The position numbers and the translations under genes were made by a program. Of a stretch of 51,505 nucleotides of DNA, positions 8,970 to 19,499 are shown piece after piece. Each line of letters opens with the position of its first letter. The first letter of the stretch is position 1. The notes under the pieces are model-generated. The model ran no database searches, was not told where the DNA came from, and worked only from the letters and a program-made list of their open reading frames with translations. This stretch comes from Candidatus Aminicenantota bacterium (GTDB lineage Bacteria; Acidobacteriota; Aminicenantia; JAMOAD01), in NCBI GenBank assembly GCA_027061995.1, contig JAMOUT010000033.1, forward strand, positions 1-51,505. Reading direction: 5' to 3'.

Positions 8970-10292
8970 CTAAAAATTAATATTATATTTGTTAATCTTC
9001 AACTGGAGTGTTTTATATGTTAATCCGAGGGCTGCCGCCGCTTTCTTTTTATCCCTATACTGTTCAACTGCTTGCTTTATTTTTATCCTCTCGATATTTT
9101 CAAGAGCATCCTTAAGTTTTCCGCTTATATCAAGCTCCTCCCGCTCATTTTCAAGAAGAATATCTCCCCCTTTTATTATTCCATCGGTAGATAATATTAT
9201 GGCTCTCTCAATGGTATTTTGAAGCTCCCTTATATTACCCGACCACCTGTAATTCATGATTTTATCAAAAGCTTTATCATCAATTTTAACAATTTTTTTC
9301 TTGATTCTTCCGGATATTTTTTCTATAAAGTAATTTACAAGCAGGGGAATATCTTCTTTCCTCTCCCTTAAAGGGGGAATAATAATAGGAAAAACAGCTA
9401 TTCTAAAATATAGATCCTCCCTAAATCTTCCCGCTTTCACCTCTTTCTTCAAATCTTTATTTGTTGCAAAAACTATTCTAATATCAGAAGATATTTGGTC
9501 AGTTCCTCCGACTCTTTCAAAGTTTTTTTCTTCAATAACTTTTAATAATTTTGGTTGAAGTTCCAAAGGCAGATCACCTATTTCATCAAGGAAAACAGTC
9601 CCTTGATGAGCAAGCTCAAACTTACCTTGCTTTGTCTTATAGGCACCGGTGAACGCCCCTTTTTCGTATCCGAAAAGCTCTGTCTCAAGAAGTTTCTCGG
9701 GTATGGCGGCACAATTTATACTAACAAAAGGGTTATCCCTTCTATTGCTAAGTTCATGAAGTTTTCTTGCAAAAAGTTCTTTCCCCGTTCCGCTTTCCCC
9801 TTGGAGTAAAACAGTCGCATCCGTAACAGCTACTTTTTCAAGCTTTTGTAATAATTCTTTTATTATTTCACTATCACCTATTATCTCTGTTTTTCCCTCT
9901 TTTGACTTATATATCATATTCTCGGTTTTAAGTTTTATCTCCTCCATGATTTTTCTTATTTTGAGAATCAGATGTTCAGGTTCAAAAGGTTTGGGAATAA
10001 AATCATAAGCACCGAGTTTTATTGCCTGCACAGCCCTTTCGATGGAACTAAAAGCCGTTATCATGATTACGGGTAATTCGGGATATATTTTTTTAACCTC
10101 TTTTATTATTTCAAAACCATCCATATCAGGTAAAAACAGATCTGAAATTATCATGGAATATCTTTGCCTCCTGATTCTCCTTAATCCCTCTTTACCCGTT
10201 AAAACTCCGTCACTTTTCATATCTTCGGAATCAAGTATATCTCGGATAAGTTCAAGATAATTTTTTTTATCTTCTATTACAAGGATTCTCAT
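8970..10292 (-). CDS. Sigma-54-dependent response regulator, NtrC/PilR family
   Basis: This 440-residue activator has a receiver (phosphoacceptor D51, K101) and an AAA+ domain with Walker A GESGTGKE at 165-172, sigma-54 contact loop GAFTGA at 212-217 and Walker B VFLDEIGD at 233-240. A Fis-type helix-turn-helix lies at about 405-437 (KKAAAALGLTYKTLQLKINK). All catalytic motifs are intact. It overlaps the 3' end of the secretin gene by 4 nt, so it is translationally coupled to the pilus genes and may act like PilR. No kinase gene adjoins it; the PAS kinase of the next operon is a candidate. I found no convincing -24/-12 sigma-54 promoter in the window. Confidence 0.94.
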   Translation of the reverse strand: MRILVIEDKKNYLELIRDILDSEDMKSDGVLTGKEGLRRIRRQRYSMIISDLFLPDMDGFEIIKEVKKIYPELPVIMITAFSSIERAVQAIKLGAYDFIPKPFEPEHLILKIRKIMEEIKLKTENMIYKSKEGKTEIIGDSEIIKELLQKLEKVAVTDATVLLQGESGTGKELFARKLHELSNRRDNPFVSINCAAIPEKLLETELFGYEKGAFTGAYKTKQGKFELAHQGTVFLDEIGDLPLELQPKLLKVIEEKNFERVGGTDQISSDIRIVFATNKDLKKEVKAGRFREDLYFRIAVFPIIIPPLRERKEDIPLLVNYFIEKISGRIKKKIVKIDDKAFDKIMNYRWSGNIRELQNTIERAIILSTDGIIKGGDILLENEREELDISGKLKDALENIERIKIKQAVEQYRDKKKAAAALGLTYKTLQLKINKYNINF

Positions 10293-12370
10293 TTCCTTAT
10301 GAATATTTTAATGTCGGTGGGATAAGAGACATCAATGGCTTTTCCGTTTTTGCCGGTTATGAAAAATTTATTTATTTCTATTTTTGATTCCCCGTTTATT
10401 TTGGGCTTGAATTTTATTGAACCAAAATTAACAAAACCTGTTTTTCCCTGAAATTCAACCCCTATATTGATGGTTCCGCTTGAATTGTCGAAGCTGGAAA
10501 AAGTTTTGCCATCGGCTTTTCCGATGGATAAAACCTCAAGTTTTTGAGTATCGAAAGAAAACTCTATATTTGCTTTTTGAGCGGGTGAATCTATCCTGCC
10601 GGAAAGTATCAAAGTGTAGGGATTTCCTTTTAACATATATAATTTTGTCGGAATAAAGAGTTTGTTATTCTTTTTATTAGGTTCTCCTCTCCTGTTTAAA
10701 TTGAGAAATGGTGATCTTGACTTAAAAGGGTGTGTTGTTGTTAAGGAATCATTCTTCCTGATTTCTATAGGTTGTTCATCCTCTGTTGTGATATTCATCC
10801 TCTTTATTATGTGGGGAGTAATTGTAAAAATTATATCGGTTTGATTATATGTTCTATAAGTAGTTCCGAATAATTTTCCTATAATAGGAATCTTTGACAA
10901 ACCGAGAATACCCGCTATCGTTTTTTTCTCCTCCTCCTGTAAAAGCCCCGCAAGTATATTAGTCTGTCCCTCCTTTAACCTTAGGTTAACCTCTATCTCT
11001 CTGTTTCTTATTGAGGGTATGTTTGCATAACCCGTAGCACCGAGGGAGGAAACCTCTATCTTAATTTTCAAAGATACCTCTCCCCCTCTGTGTATGGAAG
11101 GGGTAACAGTAAAATTTAACCCTATATCTTTATACTCAAAATTTGTAACAGGTTGCGAAGCGAATCCTCCGGCAGCCATGGGTTGCCATTGAGAGTTAGG
11201 TAACGGAAATTTTTCCCCGATTTTAAAGGTTAACTTTTCCCCTTCCATCCCCACAATTGTAGGATTAGCAAGAGTCTTTGTCCAACCGCTTCTTTGAAGC
11301 ATTTTTATAATGGAGGCCGGAACAGTTAAATATATATCCGAAGATGACACTTTCGATATCTGATTCAAGCTAAAACCATTACCTGTGATTTTTCCGTCAT
11401 CGGAAGAGTTAGGGAAAAGAGTTACTCCGAGTCCCCCTTCCGAGAAAGTATTTAATCCCAAATCATTTAAAATATTTTTACTTGCTTCCATAATATTAAT
11501 CTCTATCATAACCTGTTCTTTGGGTTTGTCCAATCTTTTAACCAATTGACCTATAAAATTCAATTCTTGAGGGGAACCTCGAGCGATAATCGCATTTATA
11601 TCCTGAAAATAATTTATAATCACCCTTCCCTTTGTTATCCTCGATAATGTTTGAATCAGTTTTTTCCCGTTTGCTTCGTAAAGATAAAATGTTTTTATCT
11701 GATCTTTCTTATATTTACTCCTGTTCATAATATTATCGGGACTTATTATTATTGTATTTGTATCTAATTTTACAAAGAAGAGTTTTGTTGCCTGACAAAC
11801 TATGTTAAGGGCATCTTCCCATGTTTTTTTATTAAGTTCTATAGAGTATATGGAATCTTTAAAACCTTGGTCAAATACAACATTAAGTTTTCCGTATTTA
11901 GCAATTGATTTAATTACCTCTGATACGGGAGAGTCTTTGAATTTTATATTTATGAGTTCCTCTTTCGACTCTTTTTTCAAGGGTGTGATATTTTGTTTAT
12001 TGACACTGTTTTTCTTTACCTCTTTTTTATTAAGCATCTCAAGGGTTGTTTTAAAATAGAATTCTTCAGGAGCAATTGCAATTGCTTTTTTTAAGATATC
12101 TTTTGCCTTATCAATCTCATTCAAATTAATATAATATTTAACCATTCTCATATAGCCGTTTATTATTGCCGTTTTGGCTTTAATAAACCCAAGCCTGTAT
12201 TCTCTGTTTAAAGGGTTTTTTTCAAGCGCTTTTTTATATAAATTAAATGCTTTTAAATAATCTCCCGTTATATAATATTCTTCCGCTGTTTTATATTCCG
12301 TTAGATAAGTTCCGCAAAATGTAAAACTTAAAACTAAGAAAATAAGAACAATCATCTTTTTATTCATCAT
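10289..12370 (-). CDS. pilQ: Secretin (PilQ/GspD family) with TPR-like start and C-terminal cohesin-like domain
   Basis: This 693-residue protein forms the outer-membrane channel of a type IV pilus or type II-like machine. A hydrophobic signal is followed by TPR-like helices (about 25-100), an STN/N0 domain (about 140-205, INIKFKDSPVSEVIKSIAKY), an N1 domain (about 225-290, LVKRLDKPKEQVMIEI) and the secretin core (about 330-530, with LKEGQTNILAGLLQEEEKK and IPIIGKLFG). An extra domain of about 120 residues at the C-terminus (FSFDTQKLEVLSIGKADG; FVNFGSIKFKPKINGE) resembles cohesin, as in some secretins of Desulfuromonadales and Acidobacteria. The signal ends FCGTY, a poor lipobox, so lipidation is uncertain. 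It overlaps the PilP-like gene upstream by 11 nt. Confidence 0.92.
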   Translation of the reverse strand: MMNKKMIVLIFLVLSFTFCGTYLTEYKTAEEYYITGDYLKAFNLYKKALEKNPLNREYRLGFIKAKTAIINGYMRMVKYYINLNEIDKAKDILKKAIAIAPEEFYFKTTLEMLNKKEVKKNSVNKQNITPLKKESKEELINIKFKDSPVSEVIKSIAKYGKLNVVFDQGFKDSIYSIELNKKTWEDALNIVCQATKLFFVKLDTNTIIISPDNIMNRSKYKKDQIKTFYLYEANGKKLIQTLSRITKGRVIINYFQDINAIIARGSPQELNFIGQLVKRLDKPKEQVMIEINIMEASKNILNDLGLNTFSEGGLGVTLFPNSSDDGKITGNGFSLNQISKVSSSDIYLTVPASIIKMLQRSGWTKTLANPTIVGMEGEKLTFKIGEKFPLPNSQWQPMAAGGFASQPVTNFEYKDIGLNFTVTPSIHRGGEVSLKIKIEVSSLGATGYANIPSIRNREIEVNLRLKEGQTNILAGLLQEEEKKTIAGILGLSKIPIIGKLFGTTYRTYNQTDIIFTITPHIIKRMNITTEDEQPIEIRKNDSLTTTHPFKSRSPFLNLNRRGEPNKKNNKLFIPTKLYMLKGNPYTLILSGRIDSPAQKANIEFSFDTQKLEVLSIGKADGKTFSSFDNSSGTINIGVEFQGKTGFVNFGSIKFKPKINGESKIEINKFFITGKNGKAIDVSYPTDIKIFIRK

Positions 12371-12788
12371 CCACCTCTATATCAACCCTTTTTTTATCTA
12401 TTTCAAGGACAAGCCTATCTTTTTTTATTTTAATTATTTTTATTTTAGATTGCACATCACTTTCCCCCTCTCTCAGGTAAAGATATTGTTCCTTGTATTT
12501 TAATAGGACGGCTTTATAATTGTGATTCATTATCATCCCTAAAAACTCCGGTTTTACAAAAACAGGTTTCTCGTTTTTTTTCTCCCGCTTTATCTGTGTA
12601 TCCGCATGGATCGGATTCATAATAGGCAGAGGATGTTTCATCTCCTCTGCATGAGAATCCGCTTTTTTTACAACCTCTTTTTTTCGAGTTATTTTTCTTA
12701 ATTTATCAAGGTTTAAGTAAGAATCTTCAGAATATGAAGAAAAAGCCACGAAAATAAATAGTAGAAAAACGATTATTTTATTTTTCAT
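12360..12788 (-). CDS. PilP-like secreted pilus assembly protein
   Basis: This 142-residue protein has a signal peptide (IIVFLLFIFVAFSSYS), a flexible basic linker, then a small beta-rich domain (about 75-140, VFVKPEFLGMIMNHNYKAVL; YLYLREGESDV). This matches the layout of PilP or the HR domain of GspC, which bridge the inner-membrane complex to the secretin. Similarity to PilP is weak by eye; the call rests mainly on its position between PilO-like and secretin genes, overlapping both (11 nt each). There is no lipobox, unlike classical PilP. Confidence 0.6.
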   Translation of the reverse strand: MKNKIIVFLLFIFVAFSSYSEDSYLNLDKLRKITRKKEVVKKADSHAEEMKHPLPIMNPIHADTQIKREKKNEKPVFVKPEFLGMIMNHNYKAVLLKYKEQYLYLREGESDVQSKIKIIKIKKDRLVLEIDKKRVDIEVDDE

Positions 12789-13302
12789 CTGTTAATACCC
12801 CTTTGATAACTACGGATGATGAAGCTCGGGGAAAATTAACAATGGTTAGAGAAGCTATAAAAACCAATGATTTGTTTTCCCTTATATTTTCTATTAATAA
12901 ATATATATTATCCCGAGGAATCGTGTTAAATTTGAAATTTAATGTCCAAAACCCTTTACCGATTTTTGTTACGGACATATTCTCGTTTGCAGGATTAAAC
13001 CCCGCATCATTCAATATCTTTTCTATGGAAAATCTTAATAGATTACTCTCTTTGATTAGATAACAAAACTCTTTTTTCAGTATATCCAAATCTTTTTCTG
13101 TTTTTATCCATCTGTTAAGTTTATTTGTAATTTCCCTCCTTTTTTTATCAAGCACCACCTTCTCTTTCTCTGTTTTTTTTATTTCCTCTTTTACAGTTTT
13201 TATATTCGCACTTAAATCTCTACCATATGTAAAATAATAAATTATAACCAAAACAATCATAAGTCCCGCAAAAATAAAAAATTGTTTCTCTTTTTTATTC
13301 AT
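12778..13302 (-). CDS. pilO: PilO-like type IV pilus alignment protein
   Basis: This 174-residue bitopic membrane protein has one N-terminal transmembrane helix (QFFIFAGLMIVLVIIYYFTY). It is followed by a coiled coil (about 32-70, KTVKEEIKKTEKEKVVLDKK) and a C-terminal ferredoxin-like domain of about 90 residues ending in beta strands. This is the PilO arrangement, in which PilO pairs with PilN in the periplasm. It overlaps the PilN-like gene by 8 nt and the PilP-like gene by 11 nt, consistent with stoichiometric translation. Sequence identity is not strong, but topology and order agree. Confidence 0.75.
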   Translation of the reverse strand: MNKKEKQFFIFAGLMIVLVIIYYFTYGRDLSANIKTVKEEIKKTEKEKVVLDKKRREITNKLNRWIKTEKDLDILKKEFCYLIKESNLLRFSIEKILNDAGFNPANENMSVTKIGKGFWTLNFKFNTIPRDNIYLLIENIRENKSLVFIASLTIVNFPRASSSVVIKGVLTDEK

Positions 13303-13840
13303 TTCCTTCTCTTTTTAATAATAATATTTGATAGTATAAACCATTCTTTTTCTCATCAGAGGTAATCTTCACTGAGAATTTTTTTTCAAGATAAGATTTA
13401 AAAGATATCAAATCACTAAAATCTTTTGAACCTAACTCGATTTTTATCGAAGAATCCTCTCTATAATTAAAATTAAATAGTGTAATATTACCGAGATTTC
13501 TTTTTATGAATTTTATATCATCTTCTATGGGATATCCTTTTTTATCAATATAGATATTTAACAATGAGACCAGTTTTTTCATGTTTTTTTTGTAAAAGTT
13601 TAATTGTTTTTTCCCTTTTTCAATATCGGTTTTTATTTTTTCAATTTTACGATTTTTAATCCGCAATTCTTGTTGAAGATTATTGAGTTGTTTTGTTTTT
13701 ATTATATGAAAAAAGATGGAAAGGATAACAATTACCGCTAAAAATATTAGCATAAATTGTTTAAAGAAAACTATTTTTTTCCTTTTTTTCTCAAAATATA
13801 AAAAATCAATATTCAGTTTTTTAAGTTTTCTTTTATTCAT
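13295..13840 (-). CDS. pilN: PilN-like type IV pilus alignment protein
   Basis: This 181-residue protein has a short basic cytoplasmic N-terminus (MNKRKLKKLNIDFLYFEKK), one transmembrane helix (about 26-46, QFMLIFLAVIVILSIFFHII), a coiled coil (about 50-90) and a C-terminal globular domain. In PilN proteins the cytoplasmic N-terminus docks into PilM. The usual PilN motif INLLP is not obvious here; LNIDFLYFE may be the equivalent. It overlaps the PilM-like gene by 4 nt (ATGA type) and the PilO-like gene by 8 nt. Confidence 0.72.
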   Translation of the reverse strand: MNKRKLKKLNIDFLYFEKKRKKIVFFKQFMLIFLAVIVILSIFFHIIKTKQLNNLQQELRIKNRKIEKIKTDIEKGKKQLNFYKKNMKKLVSLLNIYIDKKGYPIEDDIKFIKRNLGNITLFNFNYREDSSIKIELGSKDFSDLISFKSYLEKKFSVKITSDEKKNGLYYQILLLKREGNE

Positions 13841-14499
13841 AGTATTATCTTTAACGGGTCTTCCTTTAGCCGAGTTAAATTTTCCATCTCAAGAGATATA
13901 TTTGAATATATCTTATTTATATTCATATTATAATTATTTTTAATGAAATTTTTAGTAATATTCGCCTCTCTGATTTTTTCTTCATAAGTTAAATCATATT
14001 TTTTCCTCAAAAAGAAGGGGGCTGTTTCCCCTATAACAAGAAAACTCGTCAAATTATTATAATCTATCATCATTAACGAAAACGGTTGGATTTCATCCGA
14101 TAATCTATCAAACAACATAAATATGTAGGGATAAACAGAGGAAAGATTATCACCGAAAATATCCCTGATTCTATTTGAGTCTTTTTGGCTGATAATAAAT
14201 GCGAACATATCATTTTCCATCTTTTTTATAGTAAAAAATTGCTTCCCTTTTGCTATTTTCATCTTCCACATCAGATATCGAACAATCTCTTCTTCAGACA
14301 TCTGTTTGGAGATTGATTCATCTATTTTTTCAAAAGAGTAAAGATTTTCAGTTAAAATCAACTCAATGTTTTTCAAGTGAATCTTTTTAATATCATTCTC
14401 TTCAATTTGCACAATCTTCCCGTTATGTTTGAAATAAAAATAATTACCGTCAAAAATAATTCTTTTAATTTTATCCCTTTTTCCCATTTTCCTCAGCAA
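13837..14499 (-). CDS. pilM: Short PilM-like protein
   Basis: This 220-residue cytoplasmic protein lies exactly where pilM is expected, between pilB and pilN. Classical PilM is about 350 residues with an actin-like ATPase fold. Here only a shortened version is seen, with segments like the second subdomain (EEEIVRYLMWKMKI; FSLMMIDYNNLTSFLVIGE) and no clear phosphate-binding loops. It may keep PilN docking while having lost nucleotide binding. Start uncertain: ATG at 14499 overlaps pilB by 29 nt, and the fifth codon is a second ATG at 14487. The call rests on context and partial pattern. Confidence 0.6.
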   Translation of the reverse strand: MLRKMGKRDKIKRIIFDGNYFYFKHNGKIVQIEENDIKKIHLKNIELILTENLYSFEKIDESISKQMSEEEIVRYLMWKMKIAKGKQFFTIKKMENDMFAFIISQKDSNRIRDIFGDNLSSVYPYIFMLFDRLSDEIQPFSLMMIDYNNLTSFLVIGETAPFFLRKKYDLTYEEKIREANITKNFIKNNYNMNINKIYSNISLEMENLTRLKEDPLKIIL

Positions 14500-15982
14500 A
14501 AGTAACTTTATTCAGCTCTTTGAATGTTGTCTGTCCTTCTTGAATCTTCTTTAAACCTTTAATTCTCATGGGCACCAACCCCTCTCTTAATGCCTGTTTT
14601 TTAATTTCCGACGGGGGTTTTTTCTCAAGAATCATATCCCTTATGGAATCCGAAAATTCGAGGATCTCTCCGATTGCCGATCTCCCGTGAAATCCCGTCA
14701 GATTACATTCAGAACATCCTGTGGGCTCATGAAAAGCACCTTTTCTGAATTCTTTCGGAATCATAATATGATCTAAAAATTCATCGGTATAATCCGCTTC
14801 AACTTTACAATTTTCACAGAGTGTTCTCAGTAACCTTTGTGAAATTATGCAGTTAACAGAGGATACAAAACTATACGGATCAACTTTCATATGAAGGAAC
14901 CTTCCTATAACATCAAAAGCATTGTTAGCGTGAACGGTTGTAAACACAAGATGCCCCGTTAAAGCAGCTTGTATGGCTATCTCCGCTGTTTCAGGATCCC
15001 TTATCTCACCCACCATTATCTTATCGGGGTCATGCCTTAGAATTGAACGAAGCCCCCTTGAAAAAGTTAATCCGGTTTTTTCATTAACATTTATCTGAGT
15101 AATCCCGTCTATCTGATATTCAACAGGATCCTCAATCGTTATGATTTTATCTTCCGCTGATTTTATCTCGTTTAAAATTGCATAAAGAGTTGTTGTTTTA
15201 CCGGAACCAGTAGGTCCTGTTATAAGCACCATACCATAGGGGTAATATATATATTTTCTTATCTTTTTTATAAGTTCTTTATTAAATCCGAGAACATCAA
15301 GTTTTAAATCGGAAACCGATTTTGTTATCATCTCTCTGTCAAGTATCCTTATCACCGCATCCTCTCCGTATATTGACGGCATTATCGAAACCCTGAAATC
15401 TATGAGTTTGTTTTTTATGTTCAGCCTGAACCTTCCGTCCTGAGGAACCCTTTTTTCCGATATATCCAAATCAGACATAATTTTTATCCTTGATATTATA
15501 TTCTCAGAAAATTTTCTTCCGAGAGGAGCCATCGCTTCCACAAGAATACCATCCACTCTGTATTTTATAATAACCCTATTCTCCCTTGTCTCTAAATGTA
15601 TGTCCGATGCCAATTTTTGAACCGCCGTAAAAATAATGGAATTAACAAGTTTAACTATGGTGGGATCATCGTCAGAGATTGTTTCAGCTACAATATCTTC
15701 CTTGTATTCCTGCTTGATATTTTCAAAACCGAATTTTTCCCCCGTTGTTTTCAGAATATCGGCGGCAACTTCAGCTTTTCTAAGGATATCAAGTATTTTT
15801 CTTTTATCCTCTTTTATGGGTTTTACCCTTTTGCCCGTTATATTTTCAATCTCATCAATAGCAATAAGATTGTCTTCATCCTCTATTAAGATTTCTATAT
15901 GATTATTATTTTCCTTTATAGGGACAAAAGTATATTTGTAAAGTAATTCAGCTGAAAATTTTTTTAATAATTCTTTATTCAT
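14471..15982 (-). CDS. pilB: Type IV pilus / type II secretion extension ATPase PilB/GspE
   Basis: This 503-residue ATPase powers pilin polymerisation from the cytoplasmic face. An N-terminal T2SSE_N-type domain spans about 5-75. The ATPase core has Walker A GPTGSGKT (256-263), Asp box ITIEDPVEYQ (281-290), Walker B IMVGEI (322-327) and a His box (HLVFTTVHANNAFD). A zinc-binding tetracysteine motif is intact (C389, C392, C423, C426), as in extension ATPases but not the retraction ATPase PilT. It starts 2 nt after pilC ends. It is slightly shorter than many PilB proteins (about 560) because of a compact N-terminal region. Confidence 0.95.
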   Translation of the reverse strand: MNKELLKKFSAELLYKYTFVPIKENNNHIEILIEDEDNLIAIDEIENITGKRVKPIKEDKRKILDILRKAEVAADILKTTGEKFGFENIKQEYKEDIVAETISDDDPTIVKLVNSIIFTAVQKLASDIHLETRENRVIIKYRVDGILVEAMAPLGRKFSENIISRIKIMSDLDISEKRVPQDGRFRLNIKNKLIDFRVSIMPSIYGEDAVIRILDREMITKSVSDLKLDVLGFNKELIKKIRKYIYYPYGMVLITGPTGSGKTTTLYAILNEIKSAEDKIITIEDPVEYQIDGITQINVNEKTGLTFSRGLRSILRHDPDKIMVGEIRDPETAEIAIQAALTGHLVFTTVHANNAFDVIGRFLHMKVDPYSFVSSVNCIISQRLLRTLCENCKVEADYTDEFLDHIMIPKEFRKGAFHEPTGCSECNLTGFHGRSAIGEILEFSDSIRDMILEKKPPSEIKKQALREGLVPMRIKGLKKIQEGQTTFKELNKVTFAEENGKKG

Positions 15983-15984
15983 AA

Positions 15985-17184
15985 TTAATGCACCACCTGT
16001 GAAATTGAAAATATAGGCAAATAGACCGAAATTAATAATCCTGCTATCAGTATTCCCATTCCTATTATGATAGCAGGTTCTATAAAGGAAATCAAAGAGG
16101 TTATTGTTTCCTCGATTTTTTCATCAAGATAATCGGTAGCTTCCCTTAACATCTCCGATATTGAGCCTGAATTTTCACCCACTTTAACTATTTCAAGGTA
16201 AGAGGAGGGGAAAATCCCGGTTTTCTCAAATGTGTCCGATAGAGTATCCCCCTCTATTATTCTTTTTGAGACAGGCTCAAGAAGTTTATAAAGATAAAGA
16301 TTTTTTATCGCTTTAAGGGAGCTGTCTATTGATTTTACTATTGTAACCCCACCTTCAAGAAGGAGTGATAAACTTCTTGAATATATTGAGATATAGAAAT
16401 CTTTTATTAGAAAACCGAAAGGAAGTTTTAATTTTAATTTATCATATATAATTTTAAACCTATGTTGCTTTATCAATTTCCTTAAAAGGATAACCACCAA
16501 AATAATAGTTAGAAAGATGAATAATATATTATTTTTCATAAAATTGCCGAAACTTATTGTTAATGATGTTAATAAAGGTAATTCCGCACCAAAACCTTTA
16601 TAAAATTCCGCAAATTTCGGAATAATAAAAGTTAATATAAAGATAAAAACAACAATGGCGAAACCCGCGACAAAACTCGGATATATGAGAGATTGAAAAA
16701 TTTTTTTCTTAAGATAATTTGTTTTTTTTAGAAAATTATTGTAATCTTCAATAACTTCAACAAGTTTTCCGCTTTTTTCCCCCGAATTAATTATCGGAGC
16801 AAAGAGCGAACCGAAAACATTCGGAAATTTATCAACACTTTCGGAAAGTGATTTTCCTTTTTCCACATTCGATATAATATCCTCCATTATAAGTTTAAAA
16901 TAGGGGTTTTCAACTTTGGAGTTAATGATTTTAAGTGATTTCAACAAAGGAATTCCCGCTCTTAAAAGAGAATATAACTCCCTGTTAAAATGAATTATTT
17001 CATTAGCGCTTATCTTTTTTATCTTGGTTAAATACTCGAAATTCTTTTTTGAAAATTCTATGGAGAGGGGAAACAAGCCCCTTTCCCTGACTGTTTCCTC
17101 TATATCCTTTTTTTTATTTCCGATTATTTTTATTGATAATAGTTTTCCCTCGTAATTAATCCCTTTAACATCATAGATATACAT
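15985..17184 (-). CDS. pilC: Type IV pilus inner-membrane platform protein PilC/GspF
   Basis: This 399-residue polytopic platform protein has two T2SSF domains. The first contains FNRELYSLLRAGIPLLKSLK and ends in a membrane helix (IYPSFVAGFAIVVFIFILTF). The second contains FYISIYSRSLSLLLEGGVT and VKVGENSGSISEML, with the final helix near the C-terminus (IIIGMGILIAGLLISVYLPI). The N-terminal region (YEGKLLSIKIIGNKKKDI) is the usual PilC beta domain. It links PilB to the growing pilus base. The gene abuts serS upstream with no gap and is 2 nt from pilB. Confidence 0.95.
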   Translation of the reverse strand: MYIYDVKGINYEGKLLSIKIIGNKKKDIEETVRERGLFPLSIEFSKKNFEYLTKIKKISANEIIHFNRELYSLLRAGIPLLKSLKIINSKVENPYFKLIMEDIISNVEKGKSLSESVDKFPNVFGSLFAPIINSGEKSGKLVEVIEDYNNFLKKTNYLKKKIFQSLIYPSFVAGFAIVVFIFILTFIIPKFAEFYKGFGAELPLLTSLTISFGNFMKNNILFIFLTIILVVILLRKLIKQHRFKIIYDKLKLKLPFGFLIKDFYISIYSRSLSLLLEGGVTIVKSIDSSLKAIKNLYLYKLLEPVSKRIIEGDTLSDTFEKTGIFPSSYLEIVKVGENSGSISEMLREATDYLDEKIEETITSLISFIEPAIIIGMGILIAGLLISVYLPIFSISQVVH

Positions 17185-18462
<1,278 letters not shown>

Positions 18463-19311
18463 TTATATTCTTGCCATCTCCTCCAATCTTTTTATCCTTT
18501 CTTCCGTAGGGGGATGAGTTGAAAAAAGTTTCATTAATGATTTTCCGCTAAAAGGGTTAACAATAAAAAAATGTGCTGTTGTCTCTTTTGCATTTGTCAT
18601 AGGAATCCTTTTCGAGTATGTTTCGAGTTCGGCAAGAGCATGAGCAAGAGCCAAAGGATCCGATGAAATTTTCGCCCCCTCTTCATCCGCATAAAACTCT
18701 CTTGAACGGGAAATAGCCATTTGGATAATCATGGCAGCAAGAGGACCTACTATTATAAAGACAAGCATTTGAATCAATCCTCCCCCGCGATCATCATCTC
18801 CACCCATTCCGAAAATCCATGAAAATTGAGCTATTCTGACAACAAACATTATGGCTCCGGCTATGGTTGCCGAGACTGCTGAAATCAGGGTATCTCTATG
18901 TTTTATATGGGAAAGTTCATGAGATAAAACCCCTCTTATCTCCCTTTCGTTTAAAAGTTTTAAAAGACCTGTTGTAACGGCTACGGCAGCATGCCGAGGA
19001 TTTCTCCCCGTTGCAAAAGCATTGGGAGACTCATTTTCAACAATATAGATTTTAGGTTTCGGAATTTCCCCGTTTCTTGAAAGCTCCTCAACTATTCCGT
19101 GTAAAGATGGTGAATCAGATGGAGAAACCTCCCTCGCTTTATACATTTTAAGAACTATTTTATCGGAAAACCAATATGAGAAAAAATTCATGAACAAAGC
19201 TATTATAAAAGCGATAATAATCCCGCCCCGACCACCGAGGGCACCGCCGATAAACAAAAGCAAACCTGTTAAGACCGTTAATAATAAAACCGTTTTTACC
19301 TGATTTGCCAT
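18463..19311 (-). CDS. htpX: Membrane zinc metalloprotease HtpX
   Basis: This 282-residue M48-family protease degrades misfolded inner-membrane proteins. It has the zinc motif HELSH (131-135) and a downstream zinc glutamate region ([10 protein letters not shown]). Membrane helices lie at the N-terminus ([32 protein letters not shown]) and flank the active site. Length is normal for HtpX. A GGAGG ribosome-binding site lies just before the ATG and a good promoter is 24-51 nt upstream. It is the first gene of the minus-strand run that continues into serS and the pil genes. Confidence 0.96.
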   Translation of the reverse strand: MANQVKTVLLLTVLTGLLLFIGGALGGRGGIIIAFIIALFMNFFSYWFSDKIVLKMYKAREVSPSDSPSLHGIVEELSRNGEIPKPKIYIVENESPNAFATGRNPRHAAVAVTTGLLKLLNEREIRGVLSHELSHIKHRDTLISAVSATIAGAIMFVVRIAQFSWIFGMGGDDDRGGGLIQMLVFIIVGPLAAMIIQMAISRSREFYADEEGAKISSDPLALAHALAELETYSKRIPMTNAKETTAHFFIVNPFSGKSLMKLFSTHPPTEERIKRLEEMARI

Positions 19312-19334
19312 TTTTCCACCTCCAATACAAATAT

Positions 19335-19362
19335 ATTATACCATTTAAGCGAATATAATCAA
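19335..19362 (-). promoter_or_regulatory. Sigma-70-type promoter of htpX-serS-pil
   Basis: On the minus strand TTGATT (19357-19362), a 16-nt spacer and a perfect TATAAT (19335-19340) lie just upstream of the GGAGG and ATG of htpX. It is likely to drive at least htpX-serS and possibly the whole pil run. Confidence 0.7.
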
Positions 19363-19452
19363 AAAGATATCTCTTCTTTCAGAATGTTGTGAATGACCTT
19401 TTAAACCTTGTATCAAAGAAAAAAAATAAAATAGTCGGCGAATATAGTAACC

Positions 19453-19481
19453 TTGATATAATAAAAATGATAGAATATAAT
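19453..19481 (+). promoter_or_regulatory. Sigma-70-type promoter of the AOR operon
   Basis: TTGATA (19453-19458), a 17-nt spacer and a perfect TATAAT (19476-19481) lie immediately before the TGGAGA ribosome-binding site and the ATG at 19500. Transcription would start near 19488, giving a leader of only about 12 nt. This supports 19500, not an upstream ATG, as the start of the AOR gene. Confidence 0.65.
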
Positions 19482-19499
19482 TACTTCTGGAGAATAATA

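Noticed and set aside
19389-19499. Longer N-terminus for the AOR gene starting at 19389
   Set aside because: The added 37 residues have no family match and contain the promoter; MYGWHNN at 19500 with a GGAG site matches the family start.
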